Under the pieces are notes generated by a model. That model searched no databases. It saw nothing but the letters and a program-made list of their open reading frames with translations, and was not told the DNA's origin. The translations under genes and the position numbers were made by a program. Positions 45,521 to 54,175 of a DNA stretch of 64,000 nucleotides are shown one piece after another. The stretch covers positions 27,248-91,247 of the forward strand of contig DATEDF010000019.1 in NCBI GenBank assembly GCA_035286465.1, read 5' to 3'. The stretch is from Fen-1231 sp035286465. GTDB lineage: Bacteria; Gemmatimonadota; Gemmatimonadetes; Gemmatimonadales; Gemmatimonadaceae. Within the stretch, counting starts at the first letter, position 1, and every line of letters begins with the position of its first letter.

Positions 45521-46021
45521 TCACTTCAACCCCGCCAGTATCTGCGGCACCTTGTCCGCCGTCACGTTCTCGATCGTCGCGTCGTTGATCTGCACGGGCG
45601 TGGCGAATCCGCACGCGCCGAGGCATTCCACTTCGATGACGGTGTACTTCCCGTCGGGTGACGTGATGCCGGGTTCCTTGCAGCCCGTGTGCCTGAGAAA
45701 AGCCTCGACCACCTTGTCGGCGCCGCAGCAGAGGCAGGGCGACGTCGTGCACACCTGCACGAAATACCGTCCCACCGGGTGCTGGTGGAACATCGTGTAG
45801 AACGTGACGACGCCCTTCACCCAGGCCGGCGTCAGGCCTAGCACCCCCGCGACCTCCGTCATCGCCTCTTCGCTCACCCACCCGCGGTCCTCCTGCACCA
45901 TCCAGAGCGCGGGAAGCAGCGCGGCCATCCTCGTGGGGTAGCGGGTGAGGACGGCATCCAGCTCCTCTTTGCGCGTTCCGATGAAGACCGGCTCGTAGGG
46001 CGCGGTCGTCGCGTGCGTCAT
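45521..46021 (-). CDS. nuoE: NADH-quinone oxidoreductase subunit E
   Basis: 166 residues, thioredoxin-like 2Fe-2S subunit (cluster N1a). Ligands are in VCTTSPCLCCGAD and ECLGACGFAT (CX3C). The N-terminal helical part WVSEEAMTEVAGVLGLTPAWVKGVVTFYTMF is canonical. ATG overlaps the nuoD stop by 4 bp. Followed by the hairpin repeat, then nuoF. Confidence 0.97.
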   Translation of the reverse strand: MTHATTAPYEPVFIGTRKEELDAVLTRYPTRMAALLPALWMVQEDRGWVSEEAMTEVAGVLGLTPAWVKGVVTFYTMFHQHPVGRYFVQVCTTSPCLCCGADKVVEAFLRHTGCKEPGITSPDGKYTVIEVECLGACGFATPVQINDATIENVTADKVPQILAGLK

Positions 46022-47331
46022 CGGTCAATCTCCCCCATCACGATGTCAATGCTGGCGTTGATGGCGATGACGTCGGACAGGAGGTGCCCCTCGACCATCT
46101 TCGGGATCGCCGACAGATTCACGAACGACGGCGGTCGAATCCTCCAACGCACGGGCTTCGACGTGCCGTCGGAGACGAAGTAGTAGCCCTTCTCCCCCTT
46201 CGGACTCTCGACCGCCACGTAGCACTCGCCGATCGGCGGCCGCGGTCCCTCCATCACGTTCTTGAAGTGATGGATCATGGACTCCATCTCGCTCGTCGCC
46301 TTGGTCTTGGGCGGCAGGATGACGCGGGGGTCGTCAATGTTCACGGGACCGTCGGGGAGCCGCTTCACCGCCTGCTCGAGGATGCGCACTGACTGGCGCA
46401 TTTCCTCCATGCGGACGAGGTAGCGGTCGTAGACGTCCCCGTGCGTCCCGACGGGCACGTCGAAGTCGTACGTCTCGTAGTCGAGGTACGGAAAGTCCCG
46501 GCGCACGTCGTACGCGACGCCCGAGGCACGGAGCATCGCGCCGCTGAGCCCGTAGTTCAGCGCCTCGTCCGGCGTCATCACGCCGAGCCCCACGGTGCGG
46601 CCCACCCAGATCGCGTTCCTGGTGAGCATCCGGTCGCACTCGTAGATCGTCTTCGGGAACGTGCGGATGAAACCGTCGAGTCCCTCAAGCCACTTGTCGG
46701 GGATGTCCGCGGCCATCCCGCCGACGCGCGTGGCACTCGTCGTGAGCCGCGCGCCGACCCACCCTTCGAGCAGGTTGTAGATGTTCTCCCGTTCCTGGAA
46801 CGACCAGAGGAACGGCGTGTACGCGCCGATGTCAATGGACGTCGTGCCGAACCAGACGAGATGGGAGGCGATGCGCGACAGCTCGCACGCGATGACGCGC
46901 AGCACCGTGCACCGCTCGGTGGTCTCGATGCCGAACAGCCGCTCCGCGCCCAGCGCGAAGGCGACGTTGTTCCCGATCGAGTTGAGATAATCCTCGCGGT
47001 CGGTCCACGGGATGATCTGGTTGTACTGGCGGTACTCGCCCATCTTCTCGAAGCCGCAGTGCAGGTACCCGACGTGCGGGATACAGCGCACGATGGTCTC
47101 GCCGTCCAGCTCGAGGACGAGCCGGAGCACGCCGTGCGTCGCCGGGTGCTGCGGCCCGATGTTGATGAGCATGTGCTCACCCTCGAACTCGGGCTCGATG
47201 GTGGGCGGGGCCTCGACGGCCACGCCGACGCCGCTCTCCGCCTCGGCCACGATCGGCACGCGCTGCGGCCGTCCCTGTGCGTCCAGGCCGGTCGTGGAGA
47301 GTTCGACTTCGACGGTGCGCTTGGTCGCCAC
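46018..47331 (-). CDS. nuoD: NADH-quinone oxidoreductase subunit D
   Basis: 437 residues, [NiFe]-hydrogenase-like 49-kDa subunit forming the quinone pocket. Conserved GPQHPATHGVLRL (quinone His), PHVGYLHCGFEKMGE, and the C-terminal SDVIAINASIDIVMGEIDR ending in Arg. An N-terminal extension of about 50 residues precedes the conserved core. Separate from NuoC, unlike the fused NuoCD of enterobacteria. Confidence 0.98.
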   Translation of the reverse strand: MATKRTVEVELSTTGLDAQGRPQRVPIVAEAESGVGVAVEAPPTIEPEFEGEHMLINIGPQHPATHGVLRLVLELDGETIVRCIPHVGYLHCGFEKMGEYRQYNQIIPWTDREDYLNSIGNNVAFALGAERLFGIETTERCTVLRVIACELSRIASHLVWFGTTSIDIGAYTPFLWSFQERENIYNLLEGWVGARLTTSATRVGGMAADIPDKWLEGLDGFIRTFPKTIYECDRMLTRNAIWVGRTVGLGVMTPDEALNYGLSGAMLRASGVAYDVRRDFPYLDYETYDFDVPVGTHGDVYDRYLVRMEEMRQSVRILEQAVKRLPDGPVNIDDPRVILPPKTKATSEMESMIHHFKNVMEGPRPPIGECYVAVESPKGEKGYYFVSDGTSKPVRWRIRPPSFVNLSAIPKMVEGHLLSDVIAINASIDIVMGEIDR

Positions 47332-47377
47332 TGCGGGTTGACGGTTCTCGGTTATCGGTGGTCGGTTCTCAGCAGCA

Positions 47378-48073
47378 CTACTCGCCCGTCCTCTCCCCGC
47401 CCTTCAACCGCGTCCGCACGTCCACCGGCAACTCCTCGAACGCGTCGGCCACGGACAGCTCCTCCATCGAGTAGCGCGCCTCGGGATTCGCCGCGAGCGC
47501 CTGGCGGAGCTGCTCCGAGCGGCTGAAGCGCCCGCGCAGCGGGAAGTCCTTCCGGAGCGGAAAGCCCTCCTTGTACTGCTCCCAGAGGAGGATCCGGCGA
47601 AGATCCGGATGACCGGTGAAGCGAATGCCGAACATGTCGTAGCACTCGCGCTCCAGCCAATCGGCGCTCCTGAACACCGGCCAGACGCTCGGCACCTCGA
47701 GCGGCTTGCCCTTCGGAAGCAGCGCCTTGAGCCGCAGGAAGCGCCGGAACTTGAGCGAGCGCAGGTGCCAGACGACCTCGATCGGGAGCGAGGGATCGCG
47801 GTGCTCCACGGCCGTGACGTCGGAGAGATACTCGTAACTCTGCGACGGGTCGTCGTGCAGCCAGCGCACGATCTCCTCCGCTCTGCTCCCTGCTATCTCG
47901 ACGTTTGTCTCGCCCCAGACGACGTCCACGCGCTTGACCGCGCCCGGAAACCGCTTCCGGAGCGCCGCGGCCGACGGGTTCTCGGCACCGCCCCGGTTGG
48001 GCACGTGCCGCGGCGTCGCGGGCTCGGCGCTCGTTCCAGTGCCCGGATAGACGACCGCGAACCCGTCGCTCAC
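47378..48073 (-). CDS. nuoC: NADH-quinone oxidoreductase subunit C
   Basis: 231 residues, 30-kDa subunit. Signature ERECYDMFGIRFTGHPDLRRILL is intact, preceded by the beta-sheet domain YEYLSDVTAVEHRDP. The ~35-residue N-terminal stretch is unconserved. The start overlaps the nuoB stop by 4 bp. The 46-bp gap to nuoD contains two copies of CGGTTCTC. Confidence 0.96.
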   Translation of the reverse strand: MSDGFAVVYPGTGTSAEPATPRHVPNRGGAENPSAAALRKRFPGAVKRVDVVWGETNVEIAGSRAEEIVRWLHDDPSQSYEYLSDVTAVEHRDPSLPIEVVWHLRSLKFRRFLRLKALLPKGKPLEVPSVWPVFRSADWLERECYDMFGIRFTGHPDLRRILLWEQYKEGFPLRKDFPLRGRFSRSEQLRQALAANPEARYSMEELSVADAFEELPVDVRTRLKGGERTGE

Positions 48074-48711
48074 GGCGCCGACCGCGTCTGATGCACCGAG
48101 TTGCCGAACGGTTCCGACAGCTCGTCAATAAGGTCGGGCGGGATGTAGAGCTTGCTCGACGGGTCCGGCTCCATCTCGTCGCGCAGCGTTTTGTCGCGCA
48201 TTCGTTCCGTCTTGATCTGCTGCTGGAGCATCATGATCCCGTAGAGGAGCGCCTCGGGACGCGGCGGACAGCCGGGGACGTAGACGTCCACCGGAATGAT
48301 CGTGTCAATCCCCTGCACGACGGCGTAGTTGTCGAACATCCCGCCGGTGGATGCGCACGCGCCCATCGAGATCGCCCACTTGGGCTGCGGCATCTGCTGC
48401 CAGATGCGCCGGAGCACCGGCGCCAGCTTGAACGGCACGCGCCCCGCGCAGATCAGCACGTCGCTCTGCCGCGGCGAGAAGCCCATCCGCTCCATGCCGA
48501 ACCGCGCGAGGTCGAACTTGCTGGCGGCGGTCGCCATGAACTCGATGGCGCAGCAGGCGGTGCCGAACGGCATCGGCCAGAGCGAGTTGGCGCGGCCCCA
48601 GTTGACGAGGAAGTCGAGTTTCGTGGTGATCCACGGATCGCCGCCCCGGGACACCGCGATCGTGTCCGGCGCCGGTCGCACCGGCAGCTCCGGTCGCCGC
48701 GTCAGTTCCAT
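48070..48711 (-). CDS. nuoB: NADH-quinone oxidoreductase subunit B
   Basis: 213 residues from ATG 48711, overlapping nuoA by 10 bp. Holds cluster N2: the tandem cysteines in GTACCAIEFMA, then GACASTGG and VPGCPPRPEALLYG. The C-terminus is about 40 residues longer than the core. It is the last Fe-S carrier before quinone. Confidence 0.98.
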   Translation of the reverse strand: MELTRRPELPVRPAPDTIAVSRGGDPWITTKLDFLVNWGRANSLWPMPFGTACCAIEFMATAASKFDLARFGMERMGFSPRQSDVLICAGRVPFKLAPVLRRIWQQMPQPKWAISMGACASTGGMFDNYAVVQGIDTIIPVDVYVPGCPPRPEALLYGIMMLQQQIKTERMRDKTLRDEMEPDPSSKLYIPPDLIDELSEPFGNSVHQTRSAP

Positions 48712-49106
48712 TGCAGCGCGCCCTTCTTCCAGACGTAGACGTAGCCGACGAGCAGGATGATCATGAAGACGAGCATCTCGCCGAGTCCGAAGAACGAGAT
48801 CTGGGCCGCGGGGCACGCGCCGGCCACGAGGGGCACGGCGCAGGAGAGCTGCCGGTAGTACGCGCCCCAGGGGATCAGGAACACGGTCTCGATGTCGAAG
48901 ATGATGAAGAGCATCGCGACCATGTAGAACTTCACCGAGAACCGTTCCCGCGCGTCGCCCAGGGGTGGGATCCCCGACTCGTATGGTGTCTGCTTCTCCG
49001 GTGTCGGGCGCGCCCGCACCGTGAGGGCCGAGACGGCGAGCATCCCCGCGGCGGCCAGGATGGCGACGCCGAAGAGGAGGAGAACCGGGAGGTAGGTGCG
49101 GTCCAT
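48702..49106 (-). CDS. nuoA: NADH-quinone oxidoreductase subunit A
   Basis: 134 residues, three membrane helices; YESGIPPLGDARERFSVKFYMVAMLFIIFDIETVFLIPW is the family's core (Cys replaced by Ser before GI). First gene of the 14-gene operon. There is no obvious Shine-Dalgarno; upstream DNA holds a Rex-like operator and a promoter. Confidence 0.97.
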   Translation of the reverse strand: MDRTYLPVLLLFGVAILAAAGMLAVSALTVRARPTPEKQTPYESGIPPLGDARERFSVKFYMVAMLFIIFDIETVFLIPWGAYYRQLSCAVPLVAGACPAAQISFFGLGEMLVFMIILLVGYVYVWKKGALQWN

Positions 49107-49118
49107 TTATATGGTTGC

Positions 49119-49136
49119 TCGTGAAATGTTTCACGA
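49119..49136. promoter_or_regulatory. Rex-like operator upstream of nuoA
   Basis: TCGTGAAATGTTTCACGA is a perfect 18-bp palindrome with a 2-bp centre. Its GTGAAA-N2-TTTCAC core equals the Rex (NAD+/NADH-sensing repressor) consensus TTGTGAAATATTTCACAA except for the outer T/C positions. It begins 13 bp before the nuoA ATG and lies just after the predicted -10 box, where a bound repressor would block initiation. rex itself is not in the window. Confidence 0.65.
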
Positions 49137-49146
49137 ACGGAGGGAA

Positions 49147-49175
49147 AGTTAGGGAGCGGGGCGAAATGGTGTCAA
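49147..49175 (-). promoter_or_regulatory. Predicted sigma-70 promoter of the nuo operon
   Basis: Minus-strand TTGACA (49170-49175, perfect -35) and CTAACT (49147-49152, weak -10) with 17-bp spacing. The start of transcription would fall near 49140, right at the edge of the Rex-like operator. By-eye prediction. Confidence 0.5.
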
Positions 49176-49279
49176 CGGAGCGCGCCGGCGATACATTCCC
49201 CGCACTTCTCCCGCCGCACCCTGCACCGGCCCCCCCGCACGTCCGCTGCACCCTGAACCGGCACACCGCACTCTTCGTC

Positions 49280-49834
49280 ATGTCCATCAAGAACGACCGC
49301 TGGATCACCCGCATGGCGAAGGAGCATCGGATGATCGAGCCCTTCGCATCGAGACAGGTGCGCTCGGGCGTGATCTCCTTCGGGGTGAGCGCCTACGGCT
49401 ACGACATGCGGGTGGCGCGAGAGTTCAAGATCTTCACGAACGTGGCGAGTTCCGTCGTGGACCCGAAGAACTTCGACCCCAGGTCGTTCGTGCCCTTCGA
49501 GGGCGACGTGTGCACCGTGCCGCCCAACTCGTTCGCGCTCGCGATGTCGGTCGAGTACTTCCGCATTCCACGGAACATCATGACGATCTGCGTGGGCAAG
49601 TCCACGTACGCCCGCTGCGGCATCATCACGAATGTCACGCCGTTCGAGCCGGAGTGGGAGGGATTCGTGACGCTCGAGATCTCGAACACGACGCCTTTGC
49701 CCGCCAAGATCTACGCGAACGAGGGGATCGCGCAGGTGCTCTTCTTCGAGGGCGATGAGGAGCCGGAGGTCAGCTACAAGGACAAGAAGGGGAAGTACCA
49801 GGCGCAGGTGGGGATCACGCTGCCGAGGATCTAA
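49280..49834 (+). CDS. dcd: dCTP deaminase
   Basis: 184 residues from ATG 49280; upstream in-frame codons cross the nuo promoter and are not conserved. Motifs: SGVISFGVSAYGYDMRV, active-site GKSTYARCGI, and the catalytic Glu in EPEWEGFVTLEISNTTP. Makes dUTP from dCTP for dTMP synthesis. It is divergently oriented from the nuo operon, with a 173-bp shared regulatory gap. First plus-strand gene in the window. Confidence 0.95.
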   Translation: MSIKNDRWITRMAKEHRMIEPFASRQVRSGVISFGVSAYGYDMRVAREFKIFTNVASSVVDPKNFDPRSFVPFEGDVCTVPPNSFALAMSVEYFRIPRNIMTICVGKSTYARCGIITNVTPFEPEWEGFVTLEISNTTPLPAKIYANEGIAQVLFFEGDEEPEVSYKDKKGKYQAQVGITLPRI

Positions 49835-49885
49835 CCGACATGCAAGGTGCCCCCCTTGCTTTCCCGTTCTCGGCGAGCCGATCGT

Positions 49886-50434
49886 ATGGGCATGGCCGCA
49901 CCGGTCTACTGGACCGCGGAGATGGTCCGCGCGCTCCCCGACGATGGGAACAGGTACGAGTGCGTGTACGGGGAGTTGCTCGTGACTCCGGCGCCGCCGC
50001 CGTGGCACCAAGTGGTGGTGAATCGCCTGCACCGCAAGCTCGGCGACTACCTCGATCCGGTGCCGTCGCTCTTCCTCTTCGCTTCGGCCTCGGACATCTC
50101 GTGGAGCGACGACTCGCTCGTGAGGCCGGACCTCTTCGTGCTGCCGAGAGACGAGGTCAGGCCACTGCGGTGGAGTGCGATGAAGCACCTCGTGCTGAAC
50201 GTCGAGGTCCTCAGTCCCTCGAGCACGCGGGCCGATCGGTTCACCAAACGCCGGCTCTATCAGGAGGTCGGCATCCCGCGCTACTGGGTCGTGGACGCCG
50301 ACGCGCGCGAGGTGGAGGTCTGGACGCCCGACGTGCGGTTCCCCGCTGTCGAGCGCGAGCGCCTGGTCTGGCACCCGGACGGCGCGCGGCAGCCGTTCGT
50401 GCTCGAGCTGATGGAGCTCTTTCGGCCGATTTGA
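49886..50434 (+). CDS. Uma2-family (DUF820) restriction-endonuclease-fold protein
   Basis: About 182 residues from ATG 49886 (ATG 49892 also fits; a GTG frame starts at 49847). PD-(D/E)XK-like pattern: Asp in VRPDLFVLP, Glu in LNVEVLSPSSTRADRFTKRRLYQEVGIPRYWVVDAD, typical of Uma2/DUF820. The biological role of the family is unsettled; it is abundant in cyanobacteria and Gemmatimonadota-like genomes. It stands alone 51 bp after dcd. Confidence 0.85.
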   Translation: MGMAAPVYWTAEMVRALPDDGNRYECVYGELLVTPAPPPWHQVVVNRLHRKLGDYLDPVPSLFLFASASDISWSDDSLVRPDLFVLPRDEVRPLRWSAMKHLVLNVEVLSPSSTRADRFTKRRLYQEVGIPRYWVVDADAREVEVWTPDVRFPAVERERLVWHPDGARQPFVLELMELFRPI

Positions 50435-50525
50435 GATCGCCTCACTCCGTACGTGGCTGGCCTAAGCGACGCGACCTCCCTATGTTGCCGGTGTCGGCCC
50501 GCTCGGGGCCGACTTCCCGGCGGCA

Positions 50526-51887
50526 ATGAACATGCCCCCCGCAGTTCGTCCCAGGCGTGCGCTCGGTCTCATCCTGCCGGTCACGCTGGCGATCGCGCTG
50601 GCGACGGAGACCGGGCAGCGCGGTCTCCCCGGTGCGGCGTCCGCTCAGGACTCGGTGCGCCGGTTCGTGGACGTCATCGAGGTGACCGGCGCGATCACGC
50701 CGATTACCGTCGAGCAGATCGAGTCCCAACTGCGGCGGTCCGACGCGGACGGCGCGCAGGCGCTCGTGCTGGTGATGGACACGCCGGGCGGCCTCGAATC
50801 GTCCATGCGCTCGATCGTGAAGGCGATTCTCGCCAGCCGGATTCCCGTGGTGACCTGGGTGTCGCCTCCGGGCGCGCGAGCGGCGTCCGCGGGCCTCTTC
50901 ATCGTAACCGCCAGTCACGTCGCGGCGATGGCCCCCAACACGAACCTCGGCGCGGCGTCGCCGGTGAGCATCGGCGGGCCGGCCGACACCACGATGGCCA
51001 AGAAAGCCACGTCCGACGCGGCCGCGCTGATCCAGGGCCTCGCGGAGACGCGCGGGCGAAACGTGGAGTGGAACGTCAAGGCCGTGCGCGAAGCGGTGTC
51101 GGCGAGCGCGAACGAGGCGGTCGGCCTGCGCGTCGTGGACTTCGTCGCGTCGGACCTGCGCGGGGTGCTGGAGAAGGCGAGCGGGCGCACGGTGCAGCTT
51201 GCCGGCGGGCCACTCCGGCTGGACCTCGCCGGCGCGGAGATTCATCAGATCACGCCGACGCGCCGCCATCGCGTGCTCTCGTGGCTCGCGAATCCGAACG
51301 TCGCCTACCTCCTCCTGACGCTCGGGTTCTACGGCATTCTGTTCGAGCTGCAGAGCCCGGGCGCGATTCTGCCGGGCGTCGCGGGGGCCATCCTGCTCGT
51401 CCTCGGGTTCGTGGCGCTGCAGATGCTTCCGGTGAACATCGCCGGTCTCGTGCTCATGCTGCTCGCGATGGCGTTCTTCATTCTCGAGGTCAAGGTGCAG
51501 TCACACGGCGTGCTCGCGGTCGGGGGCGTCGCCGCGTTCCTGTTCGGTTCGCTCCTGCTCTTCGAGCCGGGGCCGGGACGGCTCTTTCGCGTGTCGCTGC
51601 CGATCGTGCTTGGCGCGACCACGGCGACCGCGGCGCTCTTCACATTCGTCGTCGGCAAGGCGCTCGGTGCGCAGCGGCGTCCGGTGACGACGGGCGCCGA
51701 GGGGATGCTCGCCGAAATCGGTGAGGCGATCACGCCGCTCGACCCTCGCGGCCGCGTCCGCGTGCACGGGGAGATCTGGGAGGCCGAAAGCCGGACCGGG
51801 CCGCTCGAGGTGGGAACTGAGGTGGAAGTCACACGGGTGCGGGGCCTCACGCTGGAGGTCCGCGCGCGCAGCCAAAAGGGGGACTAG
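50526..51887 (+). CDS. NfeD1b-type membrane-bound serine protease (ClpP-class)
   Basis: 453 residues. Signal peptide (about 10-40) then a ClpP-like protease domain with DTPGG (85-89), nucleophile Ser121 in ARAASAGLFI and the Lys pair at 159-160 in TTMAKK. Four or so membrane helices follow (about 245-385) and a C-terminal OB-fold NfeD domain (GAEGMLAEIGEAITPLDPRGRVRVHGEIWEA region). Such proteins act with SPFH partners, here the slipin gene starting right after the stop. Members cleave stomatin C-termini (archaeal data); function here is inferred. Confidence 0.92.
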   Translation: MNMPPAVRPRRALGLILPVTLAIALATETGQRGLPGAASAQDSVRRFVDVIEVTGAITPITVEQIESQLRRSDADGAQALVLVMDTPGGLESSMRSIVKAILASRIPVVTWVSPPGARAASAGLFIVTASHVAAMAPNTNLGAASPVSIGGPADTTMAKKATSDAAALIQGLAETRGRNVEWNVKAVREAVSASANEAVGLRVVDFVASDLRGVLEKASGRTVQLAGGPLRLDLAGAEIHQITPTRRHRVLSWLANPNVAYLLLTLGFYGILFELQSPGAILPGVAGAILLVLGFVALQMLPVNIAGLVLMLLAMAFFILEVKVQSHGVLAVGGVAAFLFGSLLLFEPGPGRLFRVSLPIVLGATTATAALFTFVVGKALGAQRRPVTTGAEGMLAEIGEAITPLDPRGRVRVHGEIWEAESRTGPLEVGTEVEVTRVRGLTLEVRARSQKGD

Positions 51888-52697
51888 ATGGACCCGTTTC
51901 TTGGGCAGCTCCTGCTGCCGATCGTCCTGATTCTCGTCGCGGCGCTTGCGAGCGCTGTCCGGATCCTGCGCGAATACGAGCGCGCCGTGGTGTTCCGGCT
52001 GGGCCGCCTGATCGGTGAGAAGGGGCCTGGCCTCGTGCTGCTCATTCCGGTCGTGGATCGGATGGTCCGCGTGAGCCTGCGCACGGTGACGATGGACGTG
52101 CCGCCCCAAGACGTGATCACGCGCGACAACGTCTCGGTGAAAATCAACGCCGTGATCTACTTCCGGGTCGTCAACGCGCCCCGGGCGATCGTCGAGGTGC
52201 AGGACTACCTCTACGCGACGTCGCAGATCGCCCAGACCACGTTGCGCGCCACGGCCGGCCAGGCCGAGCTCGACCAGATCCTCGCCGAGCGGGAGAAGAT
52301 CAATCAGGAACTGCAACACATCATTGACCAGCAGACAGAGCCCTGGGGGGTGAAGGTGAGCGTGGTCGAGGTGAAGAACGTGGACCTGCCCCAGGAAATG
52401 CAGCGCGCGATCGCGCGTCAGGCGGAAGCTGAGCGCGAGCGGCGGGCGAAAGTCATCAACGCCGAGGGCGAATACCAGGCCTCGACCCGGCTCGCGCAGG
52501 CGGCGGAGATCATTCAGCGGCAGCCAGCCGCCATCCAGTTGCGCTACCTCCAGACGCTTGCCGAGATCGCGACGGAGAACAACTCGGTGACGATATTCCC
52601 GGTGCCGATTGACATGGTCACCGCGTTCCTGCAGAAGGTGGCACCGAAAACGGCGGAGGGGGGCCTTCTCCCCGACACTCGGGCCGGCGCGGGGTGA
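51888..52697 (+). CDS. Slipin (stomatin-like SPFH-domain protein)
   Basis: 269 residues. One N-terminal membrane helix (about 8-26), then an SPFH domain with REYERAVVFRLGR, PGLVLLIPVVDRMVRVSLR and VSVKINAVIYFRV. A coiled region AEAERERRAKVINAEGEYQAS precedes the hydrophobic C-terminal stretch. It assembles membrane microdomain oligomers and pairs with NfeD1b; the two genes are adjacent with no gap, the standard slipin-NfeD operon. Confidence 0.94.
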   Translation: MDPFLGQLLLPIVLILVAALASAVRILREYERAVVFRLGRLIGEKGPGLVLLIPVVDRMVRVSLRTVTMDVPPQDVITRDNVSVKINAVIYFRVVNAPRAIVEVQDYLYATSQIAQTTLRATAGQAELDQILAEREKINQELQHIIDQQTEPWGVKVSVVEVKNVDLPQEMQRAIARQAEAERERRAKVINAEGEYQASTRLAQAAEIIQRQPAAIQLRYLQTLAEIATENNSVTIFPVPIDMVTAFLQKVAPKTAEGGLLPDTRAGAG

Positions 52698-52730
52698 CGA
52701 AGCGTCAGGCCGGGCGGCCTGCTGCGGTGC

Positions 52731-53348
52731 TCATCGAGGAACGGCAGTGCCCCAGTAGTTGAAGTTCGCGGGGCGCCAGCCCGGCAGGTACATCGTGTCC
52801 AGGCGCTCGATCCGGAAGCCTCCCGCCTCGATCAGCGCGGGGATCGGCCGGTTCAGGTGGCACCCGCCGCTGAACCGCTTCCAGATCGGATTCAGGCGAT
52901 TCTGCCAACGGCGGACGCTCGCATCCGGCGCCGTCCCGTGCTCACAGAAGATCAGCTCGCCGCCTGGCCGCAGAACGCGACGCATCTGCTGCAATGCCGG
53001 GGTGGTGTCGGGTATGGTGCAGAGCGTGTACGTCACGAGCACGGTGTCCACACTGCGGTCGTCAAGCGGGATCGCGTCGCCCGGCAACCCGATGAACTCC
53101 ACCTCGAAGCGGAGCGAGCGCGCCTGCTCCTCGGCCATGCGGGTCATCTCGGGCGACGGATCGAGGCCCCAGAGCTTCGTGACCTTCGCAGGATCGTAGA
53201 ACGGGAGATTCAGGCCGGAGCCGATGCCGACCTCGAGCACGCGCCCACGAGCGCGCGGCACCACCTTCTCGCGCTGGCGCATGTTCGGCCTCAAGCCACA
53301 CGTGAAGTGGACGACCTTCGGAAGGATGTACTTGCCGTACAATCCCAT
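52731..53348 (-). CDS. Class I SAM-dependent methyltransferase
   Basis: 205 residues from ATG 53348. AdoMet site VLEVGIGSGLNLPFY (about 38-52), then GLDPSPEM, and VTYTLCTIPD with LRPGGELIFCEHG. The architecture is that of UbiE/Mtase_11 type phospholipid- or small-molecule methyltransferases; the substrate cannot be named. Convergent with the slipin gene and 32 bp after the pcm-like gene. Confidence 0.85.
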   Translation of the reverse strand: MGLYGKYILPKVVHFTCGLRPNMRQREKVVPRARGRVLEVGIGSGLNLPFYDPAKVTKLWGLDPSPEMTRMAEEQARSLRFEVEFIGLPGDAIPLDDRSVDTVLVTYTLCTIPDTTPALQQMRRVLRPGGELIFCEHGTAPDASVRRWQNRLNPIWKRFSGGCHLNRPIPALIEAGGFRIERLDTMYLPGWRPANFNYWGTAVPR

Positions 53349-53380
53349 TGTCTGCTCGTGGTGTGGGCCGCGCGCGCCGC

Positions 53381-54109
53381 CTATTCTCTCGGCTTGTGCG
53401 TCATCGGTACAAATCGCACGGGAAGCGTGCTCAGCGTCACCGTGCCGGTGACGGTGCGGCGCAGGATCCGCAGTTCCTGAGACACGGTTCCCACGGGAAT
53501 CGCCATCAAGCCCCCGATCTTCAGCTGTTGCAGCAAGGCGGGTGGAACCTCGTCGGGCGCCGCCGTCACCATGATGCGGTCGTACGGCGCGTGCTCGGGC
53601 CACCCCAGATAACCGTTTCCTGTAAGCACGTGAATGTTGCGATAGCCGAGGGCCGAGAGTGTCTTGCGTGCCTGTTCGGCGAGTGGCGGCACAATCTCGA
53701 TCGTATACACGTCTTTCACGAGCACACTGAGCACTGCCGCCTGGTAGCCGGATCCGGTTCCCACCTCGAGCACGCGATGCCCGGGAGCGACGTCCAGCGC
53801 CTGGGTCATGAACGCGACGATATACGGCTGGGAGATGGTCTGACCGTGGCCGATCGGCAGCGGCCAGTCGCCGTAGGCCTCAGCGCGCTGCGGCTCGGGA
53901 ACGAACAGGTGGCGCGGCACGCTGAGCATCGCGTCGAGCACCCGCGCGCTCCGGATGTCGCGCGAACGGAGCTGCTCGTCCACCATGCGCCGGCGCTCGG
54001 CGTCCCAATCGCGCGCGCCGCGCTGAAGGTCGGTCCTGCCGGCGCCGCAGGCCAGGCCGGCGACGGCGAACAGGGAGCCAATCCAGAGGTGACGCGCCAC
54101 GGTCTCCAT
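53381..54109 (-). CDS. pcm: Protein-L-isoaspartate O-methyltransferase, predicted exported
   Basis: 242 residues. After residue 35 it is a complete PIMT: MVDEQLRSRDIRSARVLDAM, VPRHLFVPEP, GHGQTISQPYIVA, the AdoMet loop VLEVGTGSGYQAAVL and VTAAPDEVPPALLQQL. It methylates isoaspartyl residues in damaged proteins. Unusually, residues 1-25 look like a signal peptide (IGSLFAVAGLACGAG), with a Cys that is a poor lipobox match, so it may act outside the cytoplasm. PIMT needs AdoMet, so export is puzzling. Confidence 0.9.
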   Translation of the reverse strand: METVARHLWIGSLFAVAGLACGAGRTDLQRGARDWDAERRRMVDEQLRSRDIRSARVLDAMLSVPRHLFVPEPQRAEAYGDWPLPIGHGQTISQPYIVAFMTQALDVAPGHRVLEVGTGSGYQAAVLSVLVKDVYTIEIVPPLAEQARKTLSALGYRNIHVLTGNGYLGWPEHAPYDRIMVTAAPDEVPPALLQQLKIGGLMAIPVGTVSQELRILRRTVTGTVTLSTLPVRFVPMTHKPRE

Positions 54110-54175
54110 GGTACCTCCGCCGCCGCTGACCTCAGGAGACGTTCAGTGCAGGCTCGTCCTGCCGCCCGATTGTGG

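Noticed and set aside
49119..49136. ParB parS site at the nuoA palindrome (TTTCAC half-sites)
   Set aside because: Half-site order is GTGAAA...TTTCAC, the inverse arrangement of parS (TTTCACGTGAAA); it matches Rex much better.
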